Source of the DNA: Paenibacillus alkaliterrae
GTDB lineage: Bacteria; Bacillota; Bacilli; Paenibacillales; Paenibacillaceae
Assembly: GCF_021532375.1 (NCBI RefSeq)
Contig: NZ_JAKGAP010000024.1
Location: 1 to 64,000, forward strand
DNA length: 64,000 bases
Reading direction: 5' to 3'
The notes under the pieces were generated by a model. It ran no database searches. It was given only the letters and a program-made list of their open reading frames with translations, and was not told the DNA's origin. Below, piece after piece: positions 16,884 through 25,964 of the stretch. A program made the position numbers and the translations under genes. Numbering within the stretch: the first letter of the stretch is position 1; each line of letters starts with the position of its first letter.

Positions 16884-17756
16884 CTAAACGCGAATCTTTT
16901 TTACAAAATCAAGAATAGTTGCAGCCAGCTCCTTCGGCTGCTCGATCATTCCCATATGTCCGGCGCTTTCCAGCCTTGTCTTCACGGTTGCCCCATTGCC
17001 GGCAGCAAATGTATTCTCGGCAGGAATCAGCTTGTCATTCGCTCCCGAAACGAGTAAAACAGGCAAATTCGTGTTCTCGATTACTCGTGTCCGATTCGCT
17101 CGGGCCTTCATGCCTTTCGCGGTTCCGATCGCACCTTGCAGCGCAGTGCCATAGCCGATTTGCTTCGCCAGTTCCACTTCTTCCCGCATTGTCTCAAGAT
17201 TGGCCGGTGCGAATAGCTTCGGAACTAAACCGTCGACGAACGCTTGCACGCCGTTCTCCTCCAAGGCTGCGACAGCCTTGTCGCGGTTTTGCCTGGCTGC
17301 ATCGCTGTCCTCGAGGGGAGTGGAGTGAATGAGTCCAAAGCCCGACAGCTTCTTCTCATACTTTTCCGCAAACGCAAGCGTTATGTAGCCGCCAAAGGAA
17401 TGCCCCAGCAAAATGACATTATGCAATTGCAGCTGAATCAGCATATGAGCGATATCTTCCGCGTACAGCTCCATCGAATAAACCTCATCGTTCGGCGCCG
17501 AGCTCAATCCATGCCCCCGCAGATCCGGCGCTATAAGGCGAACCGATTGCTCAAGCTCCTCCGCGATATGCTCCCAATAAGCCGAACCTCCGCAATACCC
17601 ATGCAGCAGCACGACTACCTCGGAAATACCGTCCTCCGCACCTCCATCCTCTGAATGGGAATCGTAATAAGCGAGTTCTACGCCGTTATTCAAGAACAGC
17701 TTGCGCTGGGCGATCGAGCGGATCTTTCCGTCAGCTTCTCTGGACATTTCCTGCAC
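16884..17756 (-). CDS. Alpha/beta hydrolase
   Basis: 290 residues. The fold shows the oxyanion loop LLHGYCGGSAYW, nucleophile elbow GHSFGGY (Ser near residue 120), acid residue in SGANDKLIPAE, and the final catalytic His in AGHMGM. No signal peptide, so cytoplasmic. The substrate is unknown; relatives are called esterases, lactonases or MenH-like. The start is GTG 17756 or ATG 17747; the GAGGAG site favours the downstream one. Confidence 0.85.
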   Translation of the reverse strand: MQEMSREADGKIRSIAQRKLFLNNGVELAYYDSHSEDGGAEDGISEVVVLLHGYCGGSAYWEHIAEELEQSVRLIAPDLRGHGLSSAPNDEVYSMELYAEDIAHMLIQLQLHNVILLGHSFGGYITLAFAEKYEKKLSGFGLIHSTPLEDSDAARQNRDKAVAALEENGVQAFVDGLVPKLFAPANLETMREEVELAKQIGYGTALQGAIGTAKGMKARANRTRVIENTNLPVLLVSGANDKLIPAENTFAAGNGATVKTRLESAGHMGMIEQPKELAATILDFVKKIRV

Positions 17757-17925
17757 GCTCCTCTATAGAATTCGAATTAGTTGTTATTGTATCCAATTTC
17801 CTGGCCGTGTTCAATTTGTGGTCATGACCTATTGAAACATGGTACAATTGCTGCAAAGCAAAACGGACGAATAAGCCTATGCTGACGATGCCTGTTCGGA
17901 TCGCAATAAATTGAGGAGGCCCTTC

Positions 17926-18150
17926 ATGAATAATTTAGAATTGCAAACGCAAGAAAATGTCGAGTTTATGATTGAAGTCATCAAAACGAAGCTGAAAATG
18001 GCATCCGCCGCCGCCATGCAGGCTTCAAATTTCGACATGAGCAAATATGAGGATATTAAAGATTTGTACGAGGTAGTCGCGGCGAAGGATAAATTCAGCA
18101 TTAGCGAGGTAGAAGCTCTCGTATCCGAGCTGGGCAAACTTCGGAGCTGA
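17926..18150 (+). CDS. DUF1128 / UPF0435 family protein
   Basis: 74-residue small acidic helical protein, similar in size and sequence to Bacillus subtilis YfkK. ATG 17926 has GAGGAGG seven bases upstream; the TTG 15 bases earlier is inside that site. Function is unknown. It is divergent from the hydrolase and convergent with the next gene. Confidence 0.85.
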   Translation: MNNLELQTQENVEFMIEVIKTKLKMASAAAMQASNFDMSKYEDIKDLYEVVAAKDKFSISEVEALVSELGKLRS

Positions 18151-18215
18151 TACAAGATCATTTCTTTCAAACAAATTATTCCATTATAAGACATTTATTT
18201 TCATTTTTCAACAAT

Positions 18216-18258
18216 AGAAGAACCGAGCCCGGACGCCTTCGCCGAGCTCGGTTCTTCT
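18216..18258. terminator. Bidirectional intrinsic terminator
   Basis: AGAAGAACCGAGC pairs perfectly with GCTCGGTTCTTCT around a 17-nt loop. It lies between two convergent genes (stops at 18150 and 18276) and can serve both. T-rich tails are weak on each side. Confidence 0.75.
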
Positions 18259-18275
18259 GCTTGCATGGCAAGAGA

Positions 18276-18728
18276 CTACTCCTGCTCTTCTGCCTGCGTT
18301 TCCGCCGCTTCAATAGACAGCTTTATGGTTACGTTCTTATGCTCCCCCTTGAGGAAATGCGCGATTCTCTCCAGCTTATCGGCCAGATCCGGACCGCTCA
18401 GCGTCGTATTCAATTGATAATCGAAGCTGTCGGACGGCAGCTTGCGTCCCGAATAACCGTCTTGGCCGTTCCAGGCCCGCTCGCCGTTTGCATTCGCTCT
18501 AGTCAATAATTGCTCTTGAACAGGATAAAATTTGTCTGATTTGTTGACTACTTTTTCATAGATGCGCAGCTTCTTAAGCAGCATATAATATTGCGCGGAA
18601 TGCTTGAAATTCCAAGCTTCGCGAATATCCTTCAGCGTATAATCCATCTTCCAGCGCTTTAGCTTCTCCACCTGCTCATCTGTGCTCAGCTGTAAGAAAT
18701 CGTCAAGCGGCAGCATTTTTTCGGGCAT
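18276..18728 (-). CDS. Conserved protein of unknown function
   Basis: 150 residues, with ATG 18728 preceded by GGAGGGG. The N-terminal third (DEQVEKLKRWKMDYTLKDIR, then EAWNFKHSAQYYMLLKKLRI) resembles a helix-turn-helix or homeodomain-like segment. The C-terminal half is acidic and ends in Glu. No signal or membrane helix. I do not recognise the family; a small DNA-binding protein is conceivable. Confidence 0.6.
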   Translation of the reverse strand: MPEKMLPLDDFLQLSTDEQVEKLKRWKMDYTLKDIREAWNFKHSAQYYMLLKKLRIYEKVVNKSDKFYPVQEQLLTRANANGERAWNGQDGYSGRKLPSDSFDYQLNTTLSGPDLADKLERIAHFLKGEHKNVTIKLSIEAAETQAEEQE

Positions 18729-18873
18729 TTGAACCCCTCCGATAAATAGTTTACTAAAAAATATATAATAATCATTTGTTTATCCTATAAAAAATACCAT
18801 AAATTTTGACCTTTTACAAATTAAATAAGTCCGCTTGGCAGATTTTTAACGATTAGGCATGCGTCTCTCATTA

Positions 18874-18926
18874 TAAAAAAGAACCTCCAAGCAAACGCTT
18901 TGATTAAGCGTTTGCCGAGGCTCTAT
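18874..18926 (-). terminator. Intrinsic terminator of the gal operon
   Basis: GAGCCTCGGCAAACGCTT pairs with AAGCGTTTGCTTGGAGGTTC with small imperfections, then TTTTTT on the minus strand, 8 bp after the galT stop. Confidence 0.85.
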
Positions 18927-18933
18927 TCTATCG

Positions 18934-20520
18934 TTATGCCTTCTGAAGCCCGATTGATGCGAGAAAGCGTTCAAACGCAGCTGTACCGGCTGGCGTACGC
19001 TTGTAGACGCCCGCGTCCTTCAGCACCTGAAGAAACTTTCCGCCCGTCTCCGCTTCAATGATTACTTTTGCTTGCTCTGCCGAAGCCGCCGTGCCGAAGC
19101 GTTCGATCAGCGACAGCAGCCAATCCGCATGCTTATGCAAAGGATGCGCGGCATCCTTTAGCTCATCAGCGCCGGCGGATGAAACGCCCGTCAAATAATC
19201 TGCGATCTGCTCCAGCTCATCCTTCAAGCGGCCAGGCAATACCGCAAGCCCCATAACCTCGATCAAGCCGATATTTTCCTTCTTGATGTGATGCAAATGC
19301 TGATGCGGATGGAAAATGCCGTCCGGGTGCTCATCGCTCGTGCGGTTGTTGCGCAGCACCAAGTCAACTTCGTATTCTCCGTTATCCCGCAGCCTTGCGA
19401 TCGGCGTAATCGTATTATGCGGCGTAAGCGTTCCATCCGCCTGCTCCGTGAAAGCAAGCACGGCGACGGAAGCATCGCTATACGAGCGCCACTCGTCAAG
19501 CAAGCGGCATGCCGCTTGCTGTACATCAGACTTGGACGGTCCGTTCACCCGCACGACCGACATCGGCCAATTGACGATGCCGAAGCGTACTCCCGGCAAC
19601 TGCGGATCGACGAATGAAGCTTCCGTACCGGCCGCCTCCATCGGGAATACGTGACGGCCGCCTTGGAAATGATCGTGACTTAGGATGGAGCCGCCTACGA
19701 TCGGCAAATCCGCGTTTGAGCCGATAAAATAATGCGGAAATTGCTCAACAAAGTCGAGCAGCCTCGCAAAGGACGAATGCGAAATAACCATAGGCTCATG
19801 TGCGCCTTTAAAAATAATGCTGTGCTCGTTATAGTACACGTAAGGGGAATATTGGAAATACCATTGTTCCTCCTGCAGCGTAAGCGGCAGCACCCGCAAA
19901 TTCTGACGGGCGGGATGATCGGGACGGCCGGCATAACCGACGTTCTCCGCGCAAAGCAAGCATTGCGGATATTTCGCCTGCGGCATCGTTTTGAGCAGCG
20001 CGATTTCCTTCGGGTCCTTCTCCGGCTTAGACAGATTGATCGTAATTTCGAGCTTGCCGAATTCCGTCTCGTGAAGCCAATATTGATTTTTACGGATGCG
20101 GTCCATCCGAATGTAGTTGGAATCGATGTTTAGATTGTAAAAGGAATCCGTCGCAGCCTGCAAGCCTTCGGTCTGCGCCTTTCGAACGAATGCGGCATTC
20201 GCTTCGGATGGCCGCGGCAGCAGCAAGCCCATGATGCGGGCATCGAGCAGGTCGCGGTATGTCGTCGTATCGTCCGGAATAAGGCCGATGGAGAAGCCGT
20301 AATCAAGCAGCGGCTCGAGCACAGGGACCGCGCTTTCCAGACGCTCCTCCGGAACGACCCCATCGTAAGGCTCGGTGAAATGAAATTGGTCAAGCAGCGC
20401 GTTGCGCGCCGCATAAAGGTCCATCTCTTCCAATAAATTGCGCTGCAAGGCGAATTGCAGCAGCCGTTCAATGAGCAGCAGCGTTTCTTTTGCCGCAGGT
20501 GCCTGTCGTTCTTTTGCCAC
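18934..20520 (-). CDS. galT: UDP-glucose--hexose-1-phosphate uridylyltransferase (Firmicutes type)
   Basis: Converts galactose-1-phosphate and UDP-glucose to UDP-galactose and glucose-1-phosphate. 528 residues from GTG 20520, preceded by AAAGGAG; the earlier ATG codons sit within or before that site. It is the long Firmicutes type of GalT (about 500 residues), not the 350-residue HIT form. It shows LLCAENVGYAGRPDHPARQN, SHDHFQGGRHVFP and FHPHQHLHHIKKENIGLIEVMG. It is last in galK-galE-galT and followed by a strong terminator. Confidence 0.95.
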   Translation of the reverse strand: MAKERQAPAAKETLLLIERLLQFALQRNLLEEMDLYAARNALLDQFHFTEPYDGVVPEERLESAVPVLEPLLDYGFSIGLIPDDTTTYRDLLDARIMGLLLPRPSEANAAFVRKAQTEGLQAATDSFYNLNIDSNYIRMDRIRKNQYWLHETEFGKLEITINLSKPEKDPKEIALLKTMPQAKYPQCLLCAENVGYAGRPDHPARQNLRVLPLTLQEEQWYFQYSPYVYYNEHSIIFKGAHEPMVISHSSFARLLDFVEQFPHYFIGSNADLPIVGGSILSHDHFQGGRHVFPMEAAGTEASFVDPQLPGVRFGIVNWPMSVVRVNGPSKSDVQQAACRLLDEWRSYSDASVAVLAFTEQADGTLTPHNTITPIARLRDNGEYEVDLVLRNNRTSDEHPDGIFHPHQHLHHIKKENIGLIEVMGLAVLPGRLKDELEQIADYLTGVSSAGADELKDAAHPLHKHADWLLSLIERFGTAASAEQAKVIIEAETGGKFLQVLKDAGVYKRTPAGTAAFERFLASIGLQKA

Positions 20521-20552
20521 GATGAGTAGCTCCTTTCGCATTAGCAACGGCT

Positions 20553-21542
20553 TTATTTGTCGTTGTAGCCCTTCGGATTGGCTTCATGCCAGCTCCAAGC
20601 GCTCTTGATGATATCCTCCAGCTTATCGCGCTTCGGATTCCAGCCGAGCTCTTTGCGGGCCCGATCGGATGAGGCGACGAGCACGGCAGGATCGCCGGCG
20701 CGGCGCGCTTCCATCACGGCAGGAATTTCTCTGCCCGTTACGGCGCGCGCGATATCAATAACCTGCTTAACCGAGAATCCCGTTCCATTGCCGAGGTTAT
20801 AGACCGAGCTGTCCTCGCCTCCGCGCAGACGATCTACCGCTAAAACATGCGCATCCGCCAGATCGCTGACATGAATGTAATCGCGGATGCAAGTGCCGTC
20901 CGGCGTATCGTAATCCTCGCCGAACACGGAGATATGAGGACGCTGACCGAGCGCAGCCTGCAGCACGATCGGAATAAGATGCGTTTCCGGACTGTGGTCC
21001 TCACCGATTTTGCCGCTCTCGTGCGCGCCCGCCGCGTTGAAATAACGAAGCGATACGAATTTAATGTTATGGGCAACGTCGAACCATTTCATCATTTTTT
21101 CCATCGCCAGCTTCGTTTCACCGTAAGCGTTGGTCGGAAGCGTCCGGTCGTATTCGTCGATCGGCACGTTTTCCGGTTCTCCGTAGGTTGCCGCCGTGGA
21201 CGAGAATACGATTTTGCGTACATTGTATTCGTTCATCTTCTCCAGCAGACAAAGCGTGCCGAATACGTTGTTATGATAATATTTGCCCGGGTCTTTCATG
21301 CTTTCACCGACTAGCGAATTTGCCGCGAAATGAATGACCGCGTCAATATCGTTTTCTTGAAATACGGTATCGAGAAAAGCCGCATCGCGAAGGTCTCCTT
21401 CATAAAGCTTGCCCCCGAGCAATGCTTTGCGGTGACCCTGCTGCAAATTGTCGACCACGACGATTTCCTCGCCGCGTTCCTGAAGCGCGGCTACGGCATG
21501 GGACCCGATATAACCTGCTCCTCCTGTTACAAGAACTGCCAT
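20553..21542 (-). CDS. galE: UDP-glucose 4-epimerase
   Basis: NAD-dependent interconversion of UDP-galactose and UDP-glucose. 329 residues, normal. Short-chain dehydrogenase fold with the N-terminal GGAGYIGSH NAD motif, catalytic SSTAATYG and YxxxK (YGETKLAMEK), and NYFNAAGA-like RYFNAAGAHESG. ATG 21542 follows GAGAGGGG. Middle gene of the gal operon, 32 bp before galT. Confidence 0.96.
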   Translation of the reverse strand: MAVLVTGGAGYIGSHAVAALQERGEEIVVVDNLQQGHRKALLGGKLYEGDLRDAAFLDTVFQENDIDAVIHFAANSLVGESMKDPGKYYHNNVFGTLCLLEKMNEYNVRKIVFSSTAATYGEPENVPIDEYDRTLPTNAYGETKLAMEKMMKWFDVAHNIKFVSLRYFNAAGAHESGKIGEDHSPETHLIPIVLQAALGQRPHISVFGEDYDTPDGTCIRDYIHVSDLADAHVLAVDRLRGGEDSSVYNLGNGTGFSVKQVIDIARAVTGREIPAVMEARRAGDPAVLVASSDRARKELGWNPKRDKLEDIIKSAWSWHEANPKGYNDK

Positions 21543-21589
21543 CGTTCATTTCCCCTCTCCATTATGCTGCATCTTAATGATTTGAATGT

Positions 21590-22762
21590 TTATACGAGTC
21601 GTTCTACGCCGTTGCCGATCGTGCAAACATAGAAGTCAGCGGTTAAGCCGGTTGCTTCGTTATATTTGCGGCCAACCTCTTCCTTAAACGCTTCTACGCT
21701 GTCTTCATGAACAAGTGATACGGTGCAGCCGCCGAAGCCCGCTCCAGTCATTCGGGAGCCAAGCACGCCCGAAACTTCACGAGCCGCCGCAACCATCGCA
21801 TCAAGCTCGTGTCCGGTTACCTCATAAAGGTCGCGCAGCGAGTCGTGCGAGCCGTTCATGAGCTGACCGAATTGCGCCAGGTCATTCGCTTTAAGCGCTT
21901 TGATCGATTGCAATACGCGGTCGATTTCTTCTACGACATGCTGCGCGCGCCTCTGAACCGTTTCGTCCTTGATCAGGTGCTTTGCGGAGTTGAATTGCTC
22001 CAGGCTTATTTGACCGAGCAGCGTAAGCTCGGAGAAAGCGGGACGCAGTTCTGCAACAGCCTGCTCGCATTGGCTGCGACGCTCGTTATAAGCCGATTCG
22101 ACAAGGCCGCGGCGCTTGTTCGTGTTGCCGATGACGAGCTTGTAGCTGCCCGAATCGAAAGGTACGAGCTCATATTCCAGCGTATCGCACATGAGCAGAA
22201 TCGCATGATCCTCCTTTCCGTTCGCTACGGCGAATTGGTCCATAATGCCGCAATTTACGCCGTTAAACTCATTTTCCGATTTTTGCGACAGCAGGGCAAT
22301 CTTCACGGTATCGGTCGGCAGGCCCTCAAGATTTTGCAAAGCATAAGCCGTTACGACCTCAATGGATGCGGAGGAGGACAGACCTGCGCCGTTCGGAATT
22401 TCGCCGTGGTAGAGCAGGTCATAGCCGTTCTTGAAGACAACTCCGCTTTGCTGCAGCTCATTCACGATCCCCTTCGGATAGTTCATCCAATCGTCTGTCT
22501 CGTCATATACAATCGCATCGAACGAGAATTGCTTCGAAGCTGGAAAATTTGTTGTCGCGAGGCCGAGATGATTGTCAGCGCGCTTGCGGATCAGCAGCGT
22601 CGTTCCAAAGGTTAAAGCGGCTGGAAAAACGTACCCGCCGTTATAATCCGTATGCTCGCCGATCAGGTTCACGCGGCCCGGAGCGTGGAATACGGCGATA
22701 TCATTCGCCTCTCCTCCATAATGCTGTATAAATTGCTGTGTTAGCGCGTCAATGTTTGCCAT
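21590..22762 (-). CDS. galK: Galactokinase
   Basis: Phosphorylates galactose to galactose-1-phosphate. 390 residues, GHMP kinase fold. The galactokinase signature GRVNLIGEHTDYNGGYVFP is near residue 28, the ATP motif GAGLSSSASIE near 125, and a C-terminal GAGFGGC motif is present. First gene of the operon. The promoter lies in the 200-bp divergent space shared with the AraC regulator. Confidence 0.96.
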   Translation of the reverse strand: MANIDALTQQFIQHYGGEANDIAVFHAPGRVNLIGEHTDYNGGYVFPAALTFGTTLLIRKRADNHLGLATTNFPASKQFSFDAIVYDETDDWMNYPKGIVNELQQSGVVFKNGYDLLYHGEIPNGAGLSSSASIEVVTAYALQNLEGLPTDTVKIALLSQKSENEFNGVNCGIMDQFAVANGKEDHAILLMCDTLEYELVPFDSGSYKLVIGNTNKRRGLVESAYNERRSQCEQAVAELRPAFSELTLLGQISLEQFNSAKHLIKDETVQRRAQHVVEEIDRVLQSIKALKANDLAQFGQLMNGSHDSLRDLYEVTGHELDAMVAAAREVSGVLGSRMTGAGFGGCTVSLVHEDSVEAFKEEVGRKYNEATGLTADFYVCTIGNGVERLV

Positions 22763-22967
22763 TTGCTATCACGTTCCTTTTTTATCAGATTAGTTTAGTC
22801 TCTATTTTCAACTTCAGTATATAGGAATGCATAAAAAAACGAAATGGCGGGAAGTGTTTATTGTATGGATTAATGTGACTTCTCTCTTTATACCAGGACA
22901 TGCTATCATTATGGAAACACTACATTTGTCCACCATTAATTCTTCTTATGAAGCAGGTGTAAAGGAA

Positions 22968-23837
22968 ATGCAGCAAGATATGTATAAGGTAGCCTCTAAC
23001 CCTGTTATCGCGCACGGCGAGAAAGACCCCTTGCATGTATGGTTTGCCGGAGAGAGCCAGACAAAGCCGCTGCATCGTCTCGGGCCTAAGGTATATGATT
23101 TTTATTTAATGCATATTGTGCTGGAAGGAAAGGGCACGTTCATTTCTGGCGGCAAGTCCTATGCGCTTCAGGCAGGCCATACGTTTCTAATCGAGCCTGA
23201 GCAGCTTATCAGCTATGAATCGGACAGCGACGAGCCGTGGCGCTACCGCTGGGTCGCCTTCCATGGCGCACAATCGGCTGAGCTGGTCGCGGCAGCAGGC
23301 TTTCACTCCGAGCAGCACGTCGTATTCGCTGTCGATAAACGCCGGGCCGGCGCGCTGTTCCGGCAAATCTACGAAACGTTCCGCCGCGGCGAAGCAACAG
23401 CGGATCTGAAAGCGAACGGTTATCTTCATCTATTATTGGCGGAATACAAGACGCTGCTGCAAGCCGAGAGCAGCAGTTCGCTGCGCACCTCGCAGGCAGA
23501 GGGAGACCGGTTGCTCCAGCAGGTGATCCATTATTTATCGACGCAATACGCCCATCCCGTCTCCATTGAGCAGATGGCGGAATCCCTTGGCTACAACCGG
23601 GCCTATCTGTCGCGCTTCTTCAAGCAGCGGACCGGCGTTTCGCCGGTTACATTCCTGCTCAATCTGCGGATCGATAAGGCTCGCCAGATGCTCCGCGAGC
23701 GTCACGAGCTTACGATCGAGCAAATTTCCGCTTCCGTCGGTCTCCAGGACGCGCTTTATTTCTCCAAGCAATTCCGCCGCCTGCATGGTCAATCTCCTAC
23801 CGCTTATCGCGATGCGATGCGAAATTTAGACGGGTAA
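22968..23837 (+). CDS. AraC family regulator, probable activator of galKET
   Basis: A cupin-type sensor domain (LEGKGTFISGGKSYALQAGHTFLIEP) and a C-terminal pair of helix-turn-helix motifs (SIEQMAESLGYNRAYLSRFFKQ and TIEQISASVGLQDALYFSKQFR). Binding of a sugar is likely. The start is uncertain. An open frame reaches back to 22827, but no good ribosome-binding site precedes it. ATG 22968 with AGGTG nine bases upstream gives about 289 residues, typical for the class. It is divergent from galK, so galactose control is inferred from position. Confidence 0.85.
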   Translation: MQQDMYKVASNPVIAHGEKDPLHVWFAGESQTKPLHRLGPKVYDFYLMHIVLEGKGTFISGGKSYALQAGHTFLIEPEQLISYESDSDEPWRYRWVAFHGAQSAELVAAAGFHSEQHVVFAVDKRRAGALFRQIYETFRRGEATADLKANGYLHLLLAEYKTLLQAESSSSLRTSQAEGDRLLQQVIHYLSTQYAHPVSIEQMAESLGYNRAYLSRFFKQRTGVSPVTFLLNLRIDKARQMLRERHELTIEQISASVGLQDALYFSKQFRRLHGQSPTAYRDAMRNLDG

Positions 23838-23904
23838 TTATCCGTTTATGACAAGCTTCATAATTCGCGAAATCGGGTAATACTATCGGAGGGAGTGATG
23901 ACTA

Positions 23905-25134
23905 ATGAAGGAGCTGCATACCGGAACTCTGTATTGGCCGGGGACGGAAAAAAACGAAAAAGAATATCCGCCCCTGCGGCAAAACAAAAAAATGAAAATC
24001 GCCGTCATTGGCGGCGGATTGTCGGGAGCGCTATGCAGCTTGTTGCTTGTCCGCTGCGGTTTCTCAGCTATTATGCTGGAACGGGGACAAGTCGCTGGAG
24101 GAAGCACAGGCGCCAACCTTGGACTGCTGCATTCTTCGAATGACATTATGCTTTGCGATCTAATCGAGCAAATCGGATTACGCGACGCGCATAGGTTCTA
24201 CAGATCGTGCGCGGATGCGATCAATATGTTTGAGGCTGCGGCTGACGAGCTTGCAGCCGACATTGGCTTCCAAAGGAGAAGCAGCCTTTATTACGCATCA
24301 ACCGAGAAGGATCTGCCTAAGCTAAAAAAAGAATACGACGCGTTAAAAGCATGCGGGTTCGATGTTGAGTTTTGGACGGCGGATGACATTGCGAAGCATT
24401 TTCCCTTTAGGAAGCCTGGTGCCATCGTCACGCACAACGATGCCGAGTTTAATCCGTCCCAGTTCGTCAATGGATTGGCGAATGCAGCCGTGGCTGCCGG
24501 TCTTGAAATCCACGAGCAAACCGATATCGTGGAGCATAAGAAGCTGCCGGGCGGCCTTCAGCGCTTGCGAACCGCAGATGGTTTCGAGATTGAGGCGGAG
24601 CATGTCGTATATGCGATCGGTTACGAACCGGAGGAGCTGCGCGGCAAACTCATTAAAGCTGAATTAAACCGTTCCTTCGCATTGGTCACCGAGCCCCAGC
24701 ACAATCTGCAATGCTGGCATCAGCGCTTTCTCATTTGGGAAACAGCTCGCCCCTACTTATATATGCGCACGACGGTTGACGGCCGGGTTATCATTGGTGG
24801 ACTCGATGAGGAAAAAGAGCATCCTTTGCACAGCGACCAGGCCAGGCATAAGAGGAGCGAAAAGCTTATTGGACAGCTAAGATTGCTCTTTCCACAGCTG
24901 CAAGCACCCATCGAATATGAGTGGAGCGCCACCTTCGGCGAGTCGCTGGACAATCTGCCGTTTATCGGAGCGGATCCGTTGTGGAAAAACGTTTATTATT
25001 GCTTGGGATATGGCGGCAACGGCAGCGTATACAGTATGCTCGCTGCCCACGTTATCCGTGATCTCATCCTAGGCAAGAGCCATCCGTTATCCGAGATCGT
25101 CAAGCTGAACCGTCAGTCGCTGGCGAATGTCTAG
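23905..25134 (+). CDS. FAD-dependent oxidoreductase (DAO family)
   Basis: 409 residues with GGAGGGAG ahead of ATG 23905. An N-terminal tag HTGTLYWP typical of Bacilli glycine-oxidase-like proteins precedes the dinucleotide motif VIGGGLSGAL (about residue 33). GGSTGANLGLLH and the C-terminal FAD contact YGGNGSVYS follow. It probably oxidises an amine or amino acid with FAD. It lacks the C-terminal Rieske domain found in some relatives. The substrate cannot be told. Confidence 0.85.
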   Translation: MKELHTGTLYWPGTEKNEKEYPPLRQNKKMKIAVIGGGLSGALCSLLLVRCGFSAIMLERGQVAGGSTGANLGLLHSSNDIMLCDLIEQIGLRDAHRFYRSCADAINMFEAAADELAADIGFQRRSSLYYASTEKDLPKLKKEYDALKACGFDVEFWTADDIAKHFPFRKPGAIVTHNDAEFNPSQFVNGLANAAVAAGLEIHEQTDIVEHKKLPGGLQRLRTADGFEIEAEHVVYAIGYEPEELRGKLIKAELNRSFALVTEPQHNLQCWHQRFLIWETARPYLYMRTTVDGRVIIGGLDEEKEHPLHSDQARHKRSEKLIGQLRLLFPQLQAPIEYEWSATFGESLDNLPFIGADPLWKNVYYCLGYGGNGSVYSMLAAHVIRDLILGKSHPLSEIVKLNRQSLANV

Positions 25135-25230
25135 CCGCTTATCCGAAGAAAACAGAAGCCCCGCTCTGCCGCACGGCAACCGTCGCGGCAAAGTGAGGCC
25201 TCGTTATACCGATTGCATCGGACGGCTGAT

Positions 25231-25785
25231 CTACGCTCCGGCCGTAATGACAGAAGCGTTGCATTGACGGAAAACGGCCTCTGCCGCGCTAAGGCGGGAT
25301 AAGTCCGGACCATCTTCCTTATCGAGTAATGACTTGCTCTCATCCGTTTGCACGATAACGATTACCGCTCCGCCCTGCAGCGACTTGCTGCAGATCTCGG
25401 CTTCCTCTTGATCAAGTCCAAGCGATTGCAAAGCGTCGGCATGCCCGTAATCATTTCCCAGAGCGGCGGCGGCAAAAGGGTAGGCGCCTCCAAAATAAGA
25501 TGGCATACCGGAACCTGACATTCCATATGCAGGCGCGACTGCCATTCCTCCATACCCCGCTGCTTCCATACCGAAGACGCCTATGCCGCGATCGGCGTCC
25601 GACGACTCCGCAAGCTCGCGCAGCTCATCGGCATGTACGCCGCTTTCCGCTTCTATGCGTCTTGAATGCTCGGAATCCTTCGCTAGTACCTGCAGCTCGC
25701 CGGGAACGAATCCCGCTTGCTCCAGCTGCCGTATAGCGGTTATCGCTTGCTGCTCGGTTTCAAATATTCCAATTTTTCTGGCCAA
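25231..25785 (-). CDS. General stress protein 17M-like (YflT domain)
   Basis: About 184 residues from TTG 25785, which follows AGGAGG by eight bases. The open frame extends upstream to 26058 but overlaps the divergent CorA-like gene and looks non-coding there. The N-terminal YflT domain begins KIGIFETEQQAITAIRQLEQAGF. A Gly/Ala/Tyr-rich middle follows, then a second short domain ending in VIVIVQTDE. Relatives are heat-stress-induced proteins of unknown mechanism. Confidence 0.75.
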   Translation of the reverse strand: MARKIGIFETEQQAITAIRQLEQAGFVPGELQVLAKDSEHSRRIEAESGVHADELRELAESSDADRGIGVFGMEAAGYGGMAVAPAYGMSGSGMPSYFGGAYPFAAAALGNDYGHADALQSLGLDQEEAEICSKSLQGGAVIVIVQTDESKSLLDKEDGPDLSRLSAAEAVFRQCNASVITAGA

Positions 25786-25964
25786 GGCATTTCCCTCCTG
25801 AGACCTATTTGGGTATGTTAAACTCCAGCTGTATTTGGTATGCCCTAACTTTGACGGAATAAGTCGCCTTTTGTCTAATTGCAGGCATAGGTTGTGCAAC
25901 CCAAGCAGTTCGGAGTATGATGAAGAAATGATATTGGAAAATCGGACAAGCAGGAGGCAGAGCG

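Noticed and set aside
21809-22615. 268-codon plus-strand frame opposite galK
   Set aside because: It is a shadow of galK: fully antisense, no ribosome-binding site and no recognisable domain.
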